Source: Ruminococcus sp. (GTDB lineage Bacteria; Bacillota; Clostridia; Oscillospirales; Ruminococcaceae). From it: a stretch of 64,000 nucleotides of DNA. The DNA lies in NCBI RefSeq assembly GCF_017650195.1, contig NZ_JAGCFH010000154.1, positions 1 through 64,000 of the forward strand. Direction: 5' to 3'. The notes beneath the pieces were generated by a model. That model worked only from the letters and a program-made list of their open reading frames with translations, searched no databases and was not told where the DNA came from. The position numbers and the translations under genes were made by a program. Shown in pieces: positions 51,612 to 60,307 of the stretch. Within the stretch, counting starts at the first letter, position 1. Every line of letters begins with the position of its first letter.

Positions 51612-52066
51612 AAAGCTTTTTCGTATACGAAATGGAATACACAGACGCATTGCATGAAATGTCCGGAATTGAAATGATACCTTTTCATGACAGGTATTAC
51701 AGTCAGTATGAGCGTATATACAATGAGTGCTTCTTTGATATGCGCAAGGCACTGGATATTGAACCATATAGCTTTCTTACTAATATTCAGCAGATAAAGT
51801 ATAAAAAGAAAAACATCTTCCTGCTCATGTACGGTGAAACTATCATAGGCAGTGTGGGATGCTTCGGTACAGAAATAGATGACCTGATAGTTGATAAGAA
51901 GTATCAGGGCAGAGGTTTCGGAAAGCAACTGCTGCTGTGGGCGATAGAACACATCAGGGAATATACCGTTGGACCGATAACACTACGTGTGGCTGAATGT
52001 AATCAGCGGGCAGTGAAGCTCTATATACAGAACGGTTTTGTTATAAAAAAGCGTTCTGCCCTGTAG
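51608..52066 (+). CDS. GNAT family N-acetyltransferase
   Basis: A 152-residue acetyltransferase: the acetyl-CoA loop appears as VDKKYQGRGFGKQLLLWAIE (residues about 98-117), followed by LRVAECNQRAVKLYIQNGF. Substrate unknown. TTG 51608 overlaps the preceding TGA by 4 bases with AAGGAG 11 bases upstream; ATG 51632 lacks an SD, so TTG is preferred. Confidence 0.82.
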   Translation: MKSFFVYEMEYTDALHEMSGIEMIPFHDRYYSQYERIYNECFFDMRKALDIEPYSFLTNIQQIKYKKKNIFLLMYGETIIGSVGCFGTEIDDLIVDKKYQGRGFGKQLLLWAIEHIREYTVGPITLRVAECNQRAVKLYIQNGFVIKKRSAL

Positions 52067-52290
52067 GAGGGTGGAGATATTATCCTCTCATATAAGGTGT
52101 ATATTTTCTTTGTGCTAAATCACATGTCAGAAAAGCGGAGAAAAATAATGAAGTTCATACTCTGAAAGGCTTTAGGATAAGCTTTATCATTTCATGGCTT
52201 ATAATATATTCTTTGTTTGTGTGCTGGGTAACGAAATGTAAACTGGGGCGTTCGGAATTGAGCTGAAGACTTAATAAATAAGGTGATAAA

Positions 52291-52782
52291 ATGGGAAAAG
52301 AACTAAAGACTAACGCAATGCGTTTTCTTGATAAAAGCAAGATAGAGTACACCGTACAGACATACGAATGTGAGGAGTTCATCGACGGTATCCACACAGC
52401 TGAAAAGCTGGGGCAGCCTCTTGAAGAGACCTTCAAGACCCTCGTGGCAAAGGGAAAGAGCGGCAACTATTACTGCTTCCTGCTTCCAGTGGCTATGGAG
52501 CTGGATCTAAAAAAAGCTGCAAGGAGCGTTAATGAGAAGTCCGTGGAGCTTCTTCATGTAAAGGACATAACAGCGATAACAGGCTATGTACGCGGCGGTT
52601 GTACGCCTATAGGTATGAAGAAGCAGTTTATGACAGTGGTACATAACAGTGCCGAGATCATGCCGCAGTTCTATATAAGCGGCGGACGCATAGGCGTGCA
52701 GATACACCTCTCGCCTCAGACTCTTGTAAAAGCGATACGCGGAAAATTCGAGGATATAATACTTACACAGGCCGAACAGTAA
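52291..52782 (+). CDS. ybaK: Cys-tRNA(Pro) deacylase YbaK/EbsC
   Basis: A 163-residue trans-editing protein that hydrolyses Cys misattached to tRNA-Pro. KTLVAKGKSGNYYCFLLPV near residue 50, VTGY-like AITGYVRGGCTPIGMKK near residue 95 and RIGVQIHLSPQTL near the end are typical of the YbaK group. AAGGTG precedes the ATG. It is a single gene before the CIRCE-controlled Hsp20. Confidence 0.94.
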   Translation: MGKELKTNAMRFLDKSKIEYTVQTYECEEFIDGIHTAEKLGQPLEETFKTLVAKGKSGNYYCFLLPVAMELDLKKAARSVNEKSVELLHVKDITAITGYVRGGCTPIGMKKQFMTVVHNSAEIMPQFYISGGRIGVQIHLSPQTLVKAIRGKFEDIILTQAEQ

Positions 52783-52811
52783 GCCTTTTTTCTACAAGAT
52801 ATTTTTATCAA

Positions 52812-52838
52812 TTAGCACTCTCACATCGAGAGTGCTAA
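52812..52838 (+). promoter_or_regulatory. CIRCE element (HrcA operator)
   Basis: TTAGCACTC, nine bases, GAGTGCTAA: a perfect match to the CIRCE consensus. It lies 156 bases before hsp20. A plausible -10 (TGTAAT 52887-52892 with TTGATA 52863-52868) lies downstream of it. Confidence 0.95.
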
Positions 52839-52993
52839 TTTTCATTATACTGTCACAGAACCTTGATATTCCTTTCAAAAAAGGGCTGTAATATATAGAC
52901 AATGAAAGGAAAGGGAGCGATACCGATGGAAAGTGCATATTATGAGGAAAACTGCATAGGATAAATATGAAAGATATATTGGAGGTATGAATT

Positions 52994-53419
52994 ATGTATG
53001 GACTTACACCTTTCGGCGGCACAGGCTTTGATCTGTGGAACGCATTCAATGACTTTGACAAAAACTTTTTTGGCGGTAAGATGCCGCTGAACAACTGCCG
53101 TACTGATATCCGCGATGACGGAGACAAGTACGTTATGGAGTCTGAGCTTCCAGGCTTCGAGAAGGAGGATATCAAGCTCGACATCAACGGCTCACAGCTG
53201 ACCATTGCGGCTGAGCACAGCACTAACAATGACGAAAAGGACGACAAGGGCAATTATATTCGTCGAGAGAGGACATTCGGTTCGTATAAGCGAAGCTTCG
53301 ACATCGGCGATATCAATACCGACGCTATCAGTGCGGAGTACAAGAACGGTATTCTCACCATTGAGCTGCCAAAGAAGGCTTCGGAAGCGCCTGTTGCCAA
53401 GCGCCTTGAGATAAAATAA
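52994..53419 (+). CDS. Small heat shock protein Hsp20
   Basis: A 141-residue alpha-crystallin domain chaperone. It shows TDIRDDGDKYVMESELPGF at the start of the domain (about residue 36), then KEDIKLDINGSQLTI and the closing YKNGILTIELPKK. The N-terminal arm (FGGTGFDLWNAFNDFD) is short. GGAGGT precedes the ATG. The CIRCE element upstream implies HrcA repression, with induction on heat stress. A terminator follows at 53460. Confidence 0.95.
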   Translation: MYGLTPFGGTGFDLWNAFNDFDKNFFGGKMPLNNCRTDIRDDGDKYVMESELPGFEKEDIKLDINGSQLTIAAEHSTNNDEKDDKGNYIRRERTFGSYKRSFDIGDINTDAISAEYKNGILTIELPKKASEAPVAKRLEIK

Positions 53420-53459
53420 TGGCTTGCCTGCCATAAAATATAATATACCCTATATTGAG

Positions 53460-53494
53460 CCACGAAGAGGCATTATCTCTTCGTGGTTCTTTTA
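53460..53494 (+). terminator. Terminator after hsp20
   Basis: Perfect 10-bp stem CCACGAAGAG / CTCTTCGTGG with a 7-base loop and TTCTTTTA. Confidence 0.9.
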
Positions 53495-53724
53495 TGTTAT
53501 AAGTGCTTAGTAATTGGTGTTAAGCTATACTCACTAAACGCTGTGCGTGGCAAGAGAGCGGCGGTTCGCCGCTTTATGCATGATTAACATTATGCAACGT
53601 GAAAATCCGTCGGAATGTACAAATCGCTTTTCTGCTAAAAATTAATTCTTCACTTTTTTGACTGAATATGATATAATATTATTATGAATATCCACGCGAA
53701 GATCACGGAGGTGACCGTAAAAAA
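53495..53724 (+). other. Gap before the HAD gene with hairpin and probable promoter
   Basis: A compact hairpin AGCGGCG-GTT-CGCCGCT lies at 53557-53573. A possible promoter TTGACT (53658-53663), 16-bp spacer, TATTAT (53680-53685) precedes the HAD gene. No gene is visible. Confidence 0.5.
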
Positions 53725-54552
53725 TTGAAAAGGCTCTATATCAGCGATCTTGACGGGACTCTGCTAGACCCTAAGCCCGAAATAACAGCCCGTACAGCTG
53801 AGGTCATCAACGCTCTGACGGCAAGGGGAATGTACTTTACATTTGCTACTGCAAGGTCAATATATTCGGCACTGCCGATAACATCGGCGCTGGATATAAA
53901 TGTTCCGTGCATACTTATGAACGGCGTGAGTATTTACGACATAAAAAACAATAGCTACATAAAGAGCGAATTTATAGATCCGGAGGTCTCTGCGGAGCTG
54001 CTCCGCATATATAAGCGCCACGGCGTGGAATGTTTCATGTATCGCATAGAAGAGGGTGCCCTGATATGCTACTACTCCGAGCTCACCAGCAGAGTGATGA
54101 GGAGTTTTGCTGAGGTCAGAAAGCATGAGTACAAAAAGCCCTTTGTTCAGTGCCGCCTAGAGGACTATGCCGACGGGTATACAGTGTACTTTACCACAAG
54201 AGGACGCTATGAGGAGCTTCTGCCCGTAAAGCTGGAAGCCGAGAAGATAGCAGGCATAGACCATGCTTTCTACCTTGATGTATATGACGATTCGTGGTAT
54301 CTGGAATTATTTTCACATAAAGCCTCAAAGTCCAACGGACTGCGCTTTCTTCGTGAGAAGTACGGCTTTGATGAGGTAGCAGCATTCGGCGACAATCTAA
54401 ACGACCTCCCTCTGTTTGCGGAAGCGGATATAAAAATAGCAGTGGGCAATGCAAGGGACGAGGTAAAGGCTGCTGCAGACTATGTAATCGGCACTAACTC
54501 CGATGACGGAGTTGCAAGGTGGCTGCTTGATGAAATAAAAGTTGAGAATTGA
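53725..54552 (+). CDS. HAD-superfamily hydrolase, Cof type
   Basis: A 275-residue Cof/IIB HAD phosphatase: ISDLDGTLLDP (nucleophile Asp), FATARS, and the late FGDNLNDLPLF motif. Relatives dephosphorylate sugar phosphates or flavin precursors; the substrate is unknown. The start is TTG 53725 with GGAGGTG upstream. The last codons and the TGA stop lie within the left arm of the inverted repeat at 54541-54639. Confidence 0.9.
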   Translation: MKRLYISDLDGTLLDPKPEITARTAEVINALTARGMYFTFATARSIYSALPITSALDINVPCILMNGVSIYDIKNNSYIKSEFIDPEVSAELLRIYKRHGVECFMYRIEEGALICYYSELTSRVMRSFAEVRKHEYKKPFVQCRLEDYADGYTVYFTTRGRYEELLPVKLEAEKIAGIDHAFYLDVYDDSWYLELFSHKASKSNGLRFLREKYGFDEVAAFGDNLNDLPLFAEADIKIAVGNARDEVKAAADYVIGTNSDDGVARWLLDEIKVEN

Positions 54553-54639
54553 GAGTTTAAGGTTGTGGTGTCACCTGCGGCGGATTTTTAAATAATATGA
54601 GCGCAGCTAACACAATTACGTCAACTCTCCGCTCTCAAC
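54541..54639. repeat. 99-bp element with 17-bp terminal inverted repeats
   Basis: Left arm 54541-54557 (GTTGAGAATTGAGAGTT) and right arm 54623-54639 (AACTCTCCGCTCTCAAC) match at 14 of 17 positions in inverted orientation. The left arm supplies the stop codon of the HAD gene. The arm sequence is shared with the heptamer repeat in rimI, so this may be a small MITE-like family. Confidence 0.6.
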
Positions 54640-54684
54640 TGACATAGATATGATAATCTTTAACATGAAAGGAAAATACATAAG

Positions 54685-56415
54685 ATGAAGAAATTAATGC
54701 TGGGAAACGAAGCCTTTGCAAGAGGCTTATATGAAGCGGGCTGCCGCGTAGTATCGAGCTACCCCGGTACACCGTCCACAGAGATAACCGAGGAGGTCGC
54801 AAAGTACGACGAGGTGTATGCAGAGTGGGCTCCCAATGAGAAGGTCGCTATGGAGACAGCTCTCGGAGCTTCCATCGCAGGTGCAAGGAGCTTCTGCGGA
54901 ATGAAGCACGTTGGTCTCAACGTAGCCGCAGACCCGCTGTATACAGCAGGATATACAGGAGTAAACGCAGGTATGGTCATCGCAGTTGCCGATGATCAGG
55001 GTATGCATTCCTCCCAGAACGAGCAGGACAGCCGTCACCATGCTATAGCTTCAAAGGTGCCCATGCTGGAGCCCTCTGATTCCACAGAATGTAAGGAGTT
55101 CGTCAAGCTTGCCTTCGAGCTTTCGGAGAAGTACGACGCACCGTTCATAGTAAGAATGTCCACAAGAGTTGCTCACTCGCAGAGCATAGTCGAAATGGAG
55201 GACAGGCAGGAGCTTCCGCTTAAGGACTACGAAAAGACCCCCAGCAAGTTCGTTATGATGCCTGCTTATGCAAAGGGCAGACATGTATTTGTTGAGGAAC
55301 GCACAAAGAAGCTCACAGAGTATGCAGAGACAACTCCTCTAAACCGTGTTGAGATATCCGACAAGGCTGAGTTCGGCGTTATCACCAACGGAGCCGCTTA
55401 CCAGTACGTAAAGGAAGCTCTAGGCGACAAGGCTTCCGTACTTAAGCTGGGTATGGTAAATCCTCTCCCTGTAAAACTGATACAGGACTTCGCAAAGAAG
55501 TATGAGCAGGTATACGTTATCGAGGAACTTGACGGCATCATCGAGACCCACTGCCGCAATATAGGCGTGAACAACGTAAAGGGTAAGGAAATATTCGGTT
55601 ATATCGGAGAACTTCCACAGTCTGTCATTGCTGAGAAACTTCTCGGTGTGAAGAAGGAGTTCACGGCGCTTGAAGATGAGATCCCTGTACGTCCTCCCGT
55701 TATGTGTGCAGGATGTCCACACAGAGGACTGTTCTACTGCCTGAAAAAGCTTGGTGTTACGGTATCCGGAGATATTGGTTGCTACACTCTCGGAGCAGCC
55801 GCACCTCTTAACGCTATAGATACAACAATTTGTATGGGTGCTTCCATATCAGGACTTCACGGTTTCAACAAGGCAAGAGGAGCAGAGTCTGAGCACAAGA
55901 GCGTAGCAGTTATCGGCGATTCCACCTTTATGCACAGCGGCATGACAGGTCTTGTGAATATCGCTTACAATAATTCAAATTCAACAGTTATCATACTTGA
56001 TAACTCTATCACAGGTATGACAGGTCATCAGCAGAACCCCACCACAGGCAAGAACCTCAAGGGCGACCCTGCTGCGGCAGTAAACCTTGAAGAGCTCTGC
56101 AAGGCTATCGGAATAAAGCGTGTAAGAGTTACCGATCCTTACAAGCTTGCCGAGACAGAGGCTGCTATAAAGGAGGAGCTTGCAGCGGATGAGGCTTCTG
56201 TTATCATCTCACGCCGTCCCTGTGCTCTTCTTAAGTACGTAAAGCACAATCCTCCCGTAAAGGTGAATACAGACAAGTGTGTAGGCTGCAAGATGTGCAT
56301 GAAGCTTGGATGTCCCGCTATCTCAATGCGTGACGGCAAGGCAGTAGTTGACCATACACTCTGCGTAGGCTGCGGAATTTGCCAGGAGCAGTGCAAGGTC
56401 GGAGCTATTGAATAA
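54685..56415 (+). CDS. iorA: Indolepyruvate ferredoxin oxidoreductase, alpha subunit
   Basis: A 576-residue subunit: N-terminal transketolase-type pyrimidine domain (SSYPGTPSTEI near residue 14), C-terminal TPP domain with GDSTFMHSGMTGLVNIAYNN near residue 412, and a 2[4Fe-4S] ferredoxin tail (CVGCKMCMKLGCPAI, CVGCGICQEQCKV). With IorB it interconverts aryl-2-oxo acids and arylacetyl-CoA using ferredoxin. The cluster with paaK suggests work on indole-, phenyl- or hydroxyphenyl compounds, in rumen species often in the reductive (biosynthetic) direction. AAAGGAAAA precedes the ATG. Confidence 0.95.
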   Translation: MKKLMLGNEAFARGLYEAGCRVVSSYPGTPSTEITEEVAKYDEVYAEWAPNEKVAMETALGASIAGARSFCGMKHVGLNVAADPLYTAGYTGVNAGMVIAVADDQGMHSSQNEQDSRHHAIASKVPMLEPSDSTECKEFVKLAFELSEKYDAPFIVRMSTRVAHSQSIVEMEDRQELPLKDYEKTPSKFVMMPAYAKGRHVFVEERTKKLTEYAETTPLNRVEISDKAEFGVITNGAAYQYVKEALGDKASVLKLGMVNPLPVKLIQDFAKKYEQVYVIEELDGIIETHCRNIGVNNVKGKEIFGYIGELPQSVIAEKLLGVKKEFTALEDEIPVRPPVMCAGCPHRGLFYCLKKLGVTVSGDIGCYTLGAAAPLNAIDTTICMGASISGLHGFNKARGAESEHKSVAVIGDSTFMHSGMTGLVNIAYNNSNSTVIILDNSITGMTGHQQNPTTGKNLKGDPAAAVNLEELCKAIGIKRVRVTDPYKLAETEAAIKEELAADEASVIISRRPCALLKYVKHNPPVKVNTDKCVGCKMCMKLGCPAISMRDGKAVVDHTLCVGCGICQEQCKVGAIE

Positions 56416-56508
56416 TCAGTGAGCAGAAAGTAGAAATTATATCTAAGCACTATGCACTGACCATTAAGGAACTGATTTCTTTTATCAATTTTATAAAGGG
56501 AAAAAAAT

Positions 56509-56904
56509 ATGCTACAGATGAATATATATGAGGAATTCGCTCACTGGCTGGACGATCTTCTCGAAAACAACGATATGCCCGAGGAAACAAAGGCGTTCTG
56601 CTTTAATCTCTATGAGGAGTCTAAGGAGGAGCATATATACGCAGTACAGCTTGTAGCGACCTGCGAGTTCGACCCTGATGACAAGGAGGGCGAATGGGCC
56701 TGCGAGGAGGTATGGAGCTGCGAGGAGAATATCTTCACTGTTGATACTTCCGACGAGGATGATACAGGACGCGGACACGCACAGGCTCTCATAAAGGAAA
56801 TGACTGAGGAGTACCTGAAAAACGGGAAATACAGTGACATTATCAAGGGAGCAGAGGGCGCTGCTATCGGCTTTGTTGACGGCGACCTCGAACTGGTCTC
56901 GTGA
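56509..56904 (+). CDS. Acidic protein of unknown function between iorA and iorB
   Basis: A 131-residue, strongly acidic soluble protein (about residues 55-85 are rich in Asp and Glu) without recognised domain. It begins MLQMNIYEEFAHWLDDLLEN and ends GAAIGFVDGDLELVS. AAAGGG precedes the ATG. Its place between iorA and iorB suggests co-expression but gives no function. Confidence 0.75.
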   Translation: MLQMNIYEEFAHWLDDLLENNDMPEETKAFCFNLYEESKEEHIYAVQLVATCEFDPDDKEGEWACEEVWSCEENIFTVDTSDEDDTGRGHAQALIKEMTEEYLKNGKYSDIIKGAEGAAIGFVDGDLELVS

Positions 56905-56955
56905 GCAGTGCGGCAGGGCACGAAAGTAAATTTCAACTTTAAGGAGTAATATAAA

Positions 56956-57528
56956 ATGGAAACTAAATCTATAATGATAGTCGGAGTCGGCGGACAGGGT
57001 TCGCTGCTCGCTTCGAGGCTTCTGGGAAATGTGCTGCTTGCACAGGGCTATGACGTAAAGGTCAGTGAGGTCCACGGAATGTCTCAGAGAGGCGGCTCCG
57101 TTGTCACTTATGTAAAGTACGGCGAGAAGGTATACTCTCCCGTTATCGAAAAGGGTGAGGCGGACGCTGTTATATCCTTCGAGCTCCTCGAAGCAGCAAG
57201 GTGTCTCCCTTACCTTAAGAAAGGCGGAAAGCTAATAACTTCTACGCAGCAGATAGACCCAATGCCAGTCATCACAGGTGCTGCAAAGTACCCCGAGAAT
57301 CTCGTGGACAAGCTCAGGGCGGCAGGAGCCGAGATAGTTGCTGTGGACGCTCTTTCACTGGCTGAGCAGGCAGGTACGGCAAAGGCTTCAAACGTAGTTC
57401 TCATGGGTGTTCTTGCTTCACGTATGGACTATCCCGACGAGCTTTGGCAGAAGGCACTGGAGCAGTGCGTGCCGGCTAAATTCCTCGAACTTAATAAAAA
57501 GGCTTTTGAGCTCGGAAAGAACGCTTAA
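56956..57528 (+). CDS. iorB: Indolepyruvate ferredoxin oxidoreductase, beta subunit
   Basis: A 190-residue gamma-type domain subunit: IVGVGGQGSLLASRLLGNVL and VSEVHGMSQRGGSVVTYVKY are diagnostic of IorB and related 2-oxoacid oxidoreductases. It pairs with IorA. AAGGAG precedes the ATG. Confidence 0.95.
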   Translation: METKSIMIVGVGGQGSLLASRLLGNVLLAQGYDVKVSEVHGMSQRGGSVVTYVKYGEKVYSPVIEKGEADAVISFELLEAARCLPYLKKGGKLITSTQQIDPMPVITGAAKYPENLVDKLRAAGAEIVAVDALSLAEQAGTAKASNVVLMGVLASRMDYPDELWQKALEQCVPAKFLELNKKAFELGKNA

Positions 57529-57594
57529 AACTGAAAACGGAGAATCAAAGTATCTTTCACTTTTTTTACAACAGTTATAGAGGATAAAGCAAAG

Positions 57595-57684
57595 ATGGAT
57601 AATAATTATTGGAATGGTGAAATATATGAAATTTCATCAGGTGGTCAAAAATACTATCTGTCTGAAAAAATGGTTTATTTATAA
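57595..57684 (+). CDS. Very small AT-rich open frame, possible fragment
   Basis: 29 codons from ATG 57595 (MDNNYWNGEIYEIS...) to TAA 57684 with GAGGATAAAG upstream. It is AT-rich like the next gene. It may be a small protein or a remnant of a larger gene. Confidence 0.3.
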   Translation: MDNNYWNGEIYEISSGGQKYYLSEKMVYL

Positions 57685-57725
57685 TTGTTCTTCAATTAAA
57701 TGTTGTATATATAGAGAATTAATAA

Positions 57726-58412
57726 ATGAAAAAATTCTTAATTATCCTTTGCTGTATTATTTTTCTCCCATTTCAATCGTTAAAAGCATATGCGAGGATT
57801 CGTTTAGAGAATCTTAGTGTTAAATCTTTCAATATTCCAGATAATGCTGCATATATTGATATGCTTATCGCAATGGACGTGAACGACAAAGATTACGTTC
57901 CTTTAAACGAAGATAATATGAAGGCGTACAGCTTTGATATAAGAAAGATAGATGAATACAACGATGATGGATTTATCAGTATATCATGTCATTACAAAAA
58001 TGTTTATACTGAAATGGAAATAAAACGAATTAATGATGGCAATAATGTCGTTGCACATAATTCTTTTACACTACTCAAATCATACGATGGAAAACTCTTT
58101 CAGGATGCTGATTTGGTTTCCAAATTTATCAGAGAAAAACGTAGATTCAAGATTGCAGTAATTGATGACAAGGGCAATGTGATACAGGTGTCAAAGCCTT
58201 TTGATATTACAGGTAAAAATGGTGATCTTATCATACCTATCAGCTATGATATCAGTAATAATAGTTTTAAACTGATTTACGAGCATGATGGTGCACCGCT
58301 ATATTTTGTACGTGCCTTGAATCCGAGACATCTATTTATATTTTTTATACTCGTATTAACTGTTATTGTTGCTGTGATAGTAGTCATCCGCACAAGACAT
58401 AAAAAGAAATGA
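57726..58412 (+). CDS. AT-rich membrane-anchored protein of unknown function
   Basis: A 228-residue protein with signal peptide (1-22), an extracellular domain (about 25-198) and one C-terminal membrane helix (about 200-220) with a basic tail RTRHKKK. No family recognised. Codon use is markedly richer in A and T than the neighbouring ior and paaK genes, suggesting recent acquisition. It interrupts the otherwise coherent iorAB-paaK-ACT set. No good SD is visible before the ATG. Confidence 0.7.
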   Translation: MKKFLIILCCIIFLPFQSLKAYARIRLENLSVKSFNIPDNAAYIDMLIAMDVNDKDYVPLNEDNMKAYSFDIRKIDEYNDDGFISISCHYKNVYTEMEIKRINDGNNVVAHNSFTLLKSYDGKLFQDADLVSKFIREKRRFKIAVIDDKGNVIQVSKPFDITGKNGDLIIPISYDISNNSFKLIYEHDGAPLYFVRALNPRHLFIFFILVLTVIVAVIVVIRTRHKKK

Positions 58413-58548
58413 ATTATCATTATAGTTACAATTAGATAAAAACAGGAACTTTAATCAACATTTTTCCTGAATTAATATTTGCTCAGTAACTAAAATGAGC
58501 TTAAAAAAAGAAATGTGATGCACAAATATTCTTTCATATAAAAGAAGT

Positions 58549-58607
58549 TGTGCTCCCTGAACGCAGTTCAGGGCAATAACCGTCTTACGGTGGTTATTGA
58601 GTACACA
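58549..58607 (+). ncRNA. Candidate three-way-junction RNA in the paaK leader
   Basis: Two adjacent perfect 8-bp hairpins, CCCTGAAC/GTTCAGGG (58555-58573) and CAATAACC/GGTTATTG (58574-58599), are enclosed by an outer stem TGTGCTC/GAG-TA-CACA (58549-58555 with 58599-58607). The paaK SD is about 25 bases further on. It matches no riboswitch core I know. Confidence 0.45.
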
Positions 58608-58645
58608 TTGATTATAAATCTCATTACTTAAGGAGTCGAAGTCCA

Positions 58646-59953
58646 ATGGAAAAATATTGGAACAAAGAGATCGAATGTATGTCACGTGAGAAAATGAAAA
58701 AGCTCCAGGACGAACGTCTCGTAGCTCAGGTAAAGCACGTATATGGAAACGTGAAGTACTACCGCGATCTCATGGACAAAAAGGGCGTTAAGCCTGAGGA
58801 CATCAAGGGAACAGAGGATCTTCACAAGCTGCCATTCCTTAGCAAGGCTGATCTTCGTGACGCATATCCCTACGGCTTGCTTGCGAAGCCCCTCAGCGAA
58901 TGTGTGAGGATACATTCTACCAGCGGCACCACAGGCAAGAGAGTAGTTGCTTTTTATACGCAGAACGATGTAGATATGTGGGACGACTGCTGCGCAAGAG
59001 CAATAACTGCAGCAGGCGGAACCAATGAGGACGTTGTTCAGGTAGCTTACGGCTACGGATTGTTTACCGGCGGTATGGGACTGCACGGTGGCTCCCACAA
59101 GGTAGGCTCTTTAACGTTGCCTATGAGTTCGGGAAATACCGAAAGACAGATACAGTTTATGCAGGATCTCGGTGCGACGATACTCTGCTGTACTCCTTCT
59201 TATGCAGCTTATATAGGAGAAACTCTTCAGGATATGGGGCTTTCTCCCGACGATATCAAGCTCAAGGCTGGTATCTTCGGAGCTGAGCCGTGGACTGAGG
59301 AGATGCGCCGCTCTATTGAGAAGTCGCTTGGAATCAAGGCTTTCGATATCTACGGTCTTACCGAGTCAAGCGGTCCTGGCGTTGCATTCGAGTGCTCAGA
59401 GCAGTCAGGTATGCATATCAATGAGGACAATTTTATCCCCGAGATAATTGACCCGGATACAGGAGAGGTTCTCCCTGAGGGAGAGGTTGGAGAGCTTGTA
59501 TTCACAAGCATCACCAAGGAAGCCTTCCCGCTTCTCAGGTATCGTACTCGTGATCTCTGCGTACTTAGCAGGAAAAAGTGCTCATGTGGACGCACGCTCA
59601 TAAAAATGGCGAAGCCTATGGGCAGAAGCGATGATATGATGATAATCCGCGGAGTAAACGTATTCCCTTCACAGATAGAAACAGTTCTTATAGAACAGGG
59701 ATATTCACCGAATTATCTTATCGAAGTTGACCGTGTCAACAATACGGATACTCTTGATATCAGCGTTGAAATGAACCCCGAGCAGTTCTCGGACAAGGTA
59801 AAGGATATGCAGAAGCAGGAGCGCGATCTTGCCGTTGCTATCAAGACCATGCTGGGTATAAACCCCAAGGTTCATCTTGTATCGCCTAAATCAATAACAC
59901 GAAGCGAGGGTAAGGCTGTACGAGTTATCGACAGACGAAAGCTTCACGATTAA
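58646..59953 (+). CDS. paaK: Phenylacetate-CoA ligase
   Basis: A 435-residue AMP-forming ligase that activates phenylacetate or other arylacetates to CoA esters. The P-loop HSTSGTTGKRVV (near residue 92), DIYGLTESSGPG near residue 235, LLRYRTRDLC and IRGVNVFPSQIE are typical of PaaK. Together with IorAB it would let the cell turn arylacetates into aryl-2-oxo acids for aromatic amino-acid synthesis, known physiology in rumen ruminococci; the reverse, degradative route is also possible. AAGGAG precedes the ATG. Confidence 0.95.
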   Translation: MEKYWNKEIECMSREKMKKLQDERLVAQVKHVYGNVKYYRDLMDKKGVKPEDIKGTEDLHKLPFLSKADLRDAYPYGLLAKPLSECVRIHSTSGTTGKRVVAFYTQNDVDMWDDCCARAITAAGGTNEDVVQVAYGYGLFTGGMGLHGGSHKVGSLTLPMSSGNTERQIQFMQDLGATILCCTPSYAAYIGETLQDMGLSPDDIKLKAGIFGAEPWTEEMRRSIEKSLGIKAFDIYGLTESSGPGVAFECSEQSGMHINEDNFIPEIIDPDTGEVLPEGEVGELVFTSITKEAFPLLRYRTRDLCVLSRKKCSCGRTLIKMAKPMGRSDDMMIIRGVNVFPSQIETVLIEQGYSPNYLIEVDRVNNTDTLDISVEMNPEQFSDKVKDMQKQERDLAVAIKTMLGINPKVHLVSPKSITRSEGKAVRVIDRRKLHD

Positions 59954-60021
59954 GGTTTGAGCAGAAGCGTCATCGACGTTGCTGTTGAAATATTTCTACT
60001 TATTTTAAGGAGGTTTCATTT

Positions 60022-60261
60022 ATGAAAATCAGATTGTTTTCCACAAATTATATGCCGGAGCAGGAGAAATACCAGAGGTTCGCTGCATTTGAAAATGAAC
60101 TGAATCAGTTCATTCAGGGGGTTAAGGTCATCGACATCAAGTACAGTACAGCGGCAGGACTCTGCCACGACGCTCAGACCCATGTAAACGAGTACGTTGA
60201 CGAGCACTCAGTTCTCGTAATGTATGAGGACCTTCCCAAGACAACTGCAAAGAAAAAGTGA
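60022..60261 (+). CDS. Cse60-like small protein
   Basis: A 79-residue protein. IQGVKVIDIKYSTA and VLVMYEDLP match the small Cse60 family (a SigE-dependent sporulation-associated protein in Bacillus). Its role here is unknown. AAGGAGG precedes the ATG. It lies between paaK and the ACT gene. Confidence 0.65.
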   Translation: MKIRLFSTNYMPEQEKYQRFAAFENELNQFIQGVKVIDIKYSTAAGLCHDAQTHVNEYVDEHSVLVMYEDLPKTTAKKK

Positions 60262-60307
60262 TCCTTCACGGCTTTGAAAATATCCTGACTTGAAGGAGGA
60301 AGATCTT

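Noticed and set aside
51255..52066. Toxin-immunity pair (DUF2185 plus GNAT toxin)
   Set aside because: The GNAT protein is an ordinary acetyltransferase with no antitoxin-type partner, and DUF2185 alone is not evidence of immunity.
52926..52964. 12-codon leader frame before hsp20
   Set aside because: The SD is weak and the codon content suggests no sensing role; CIRCE already explains regulation.
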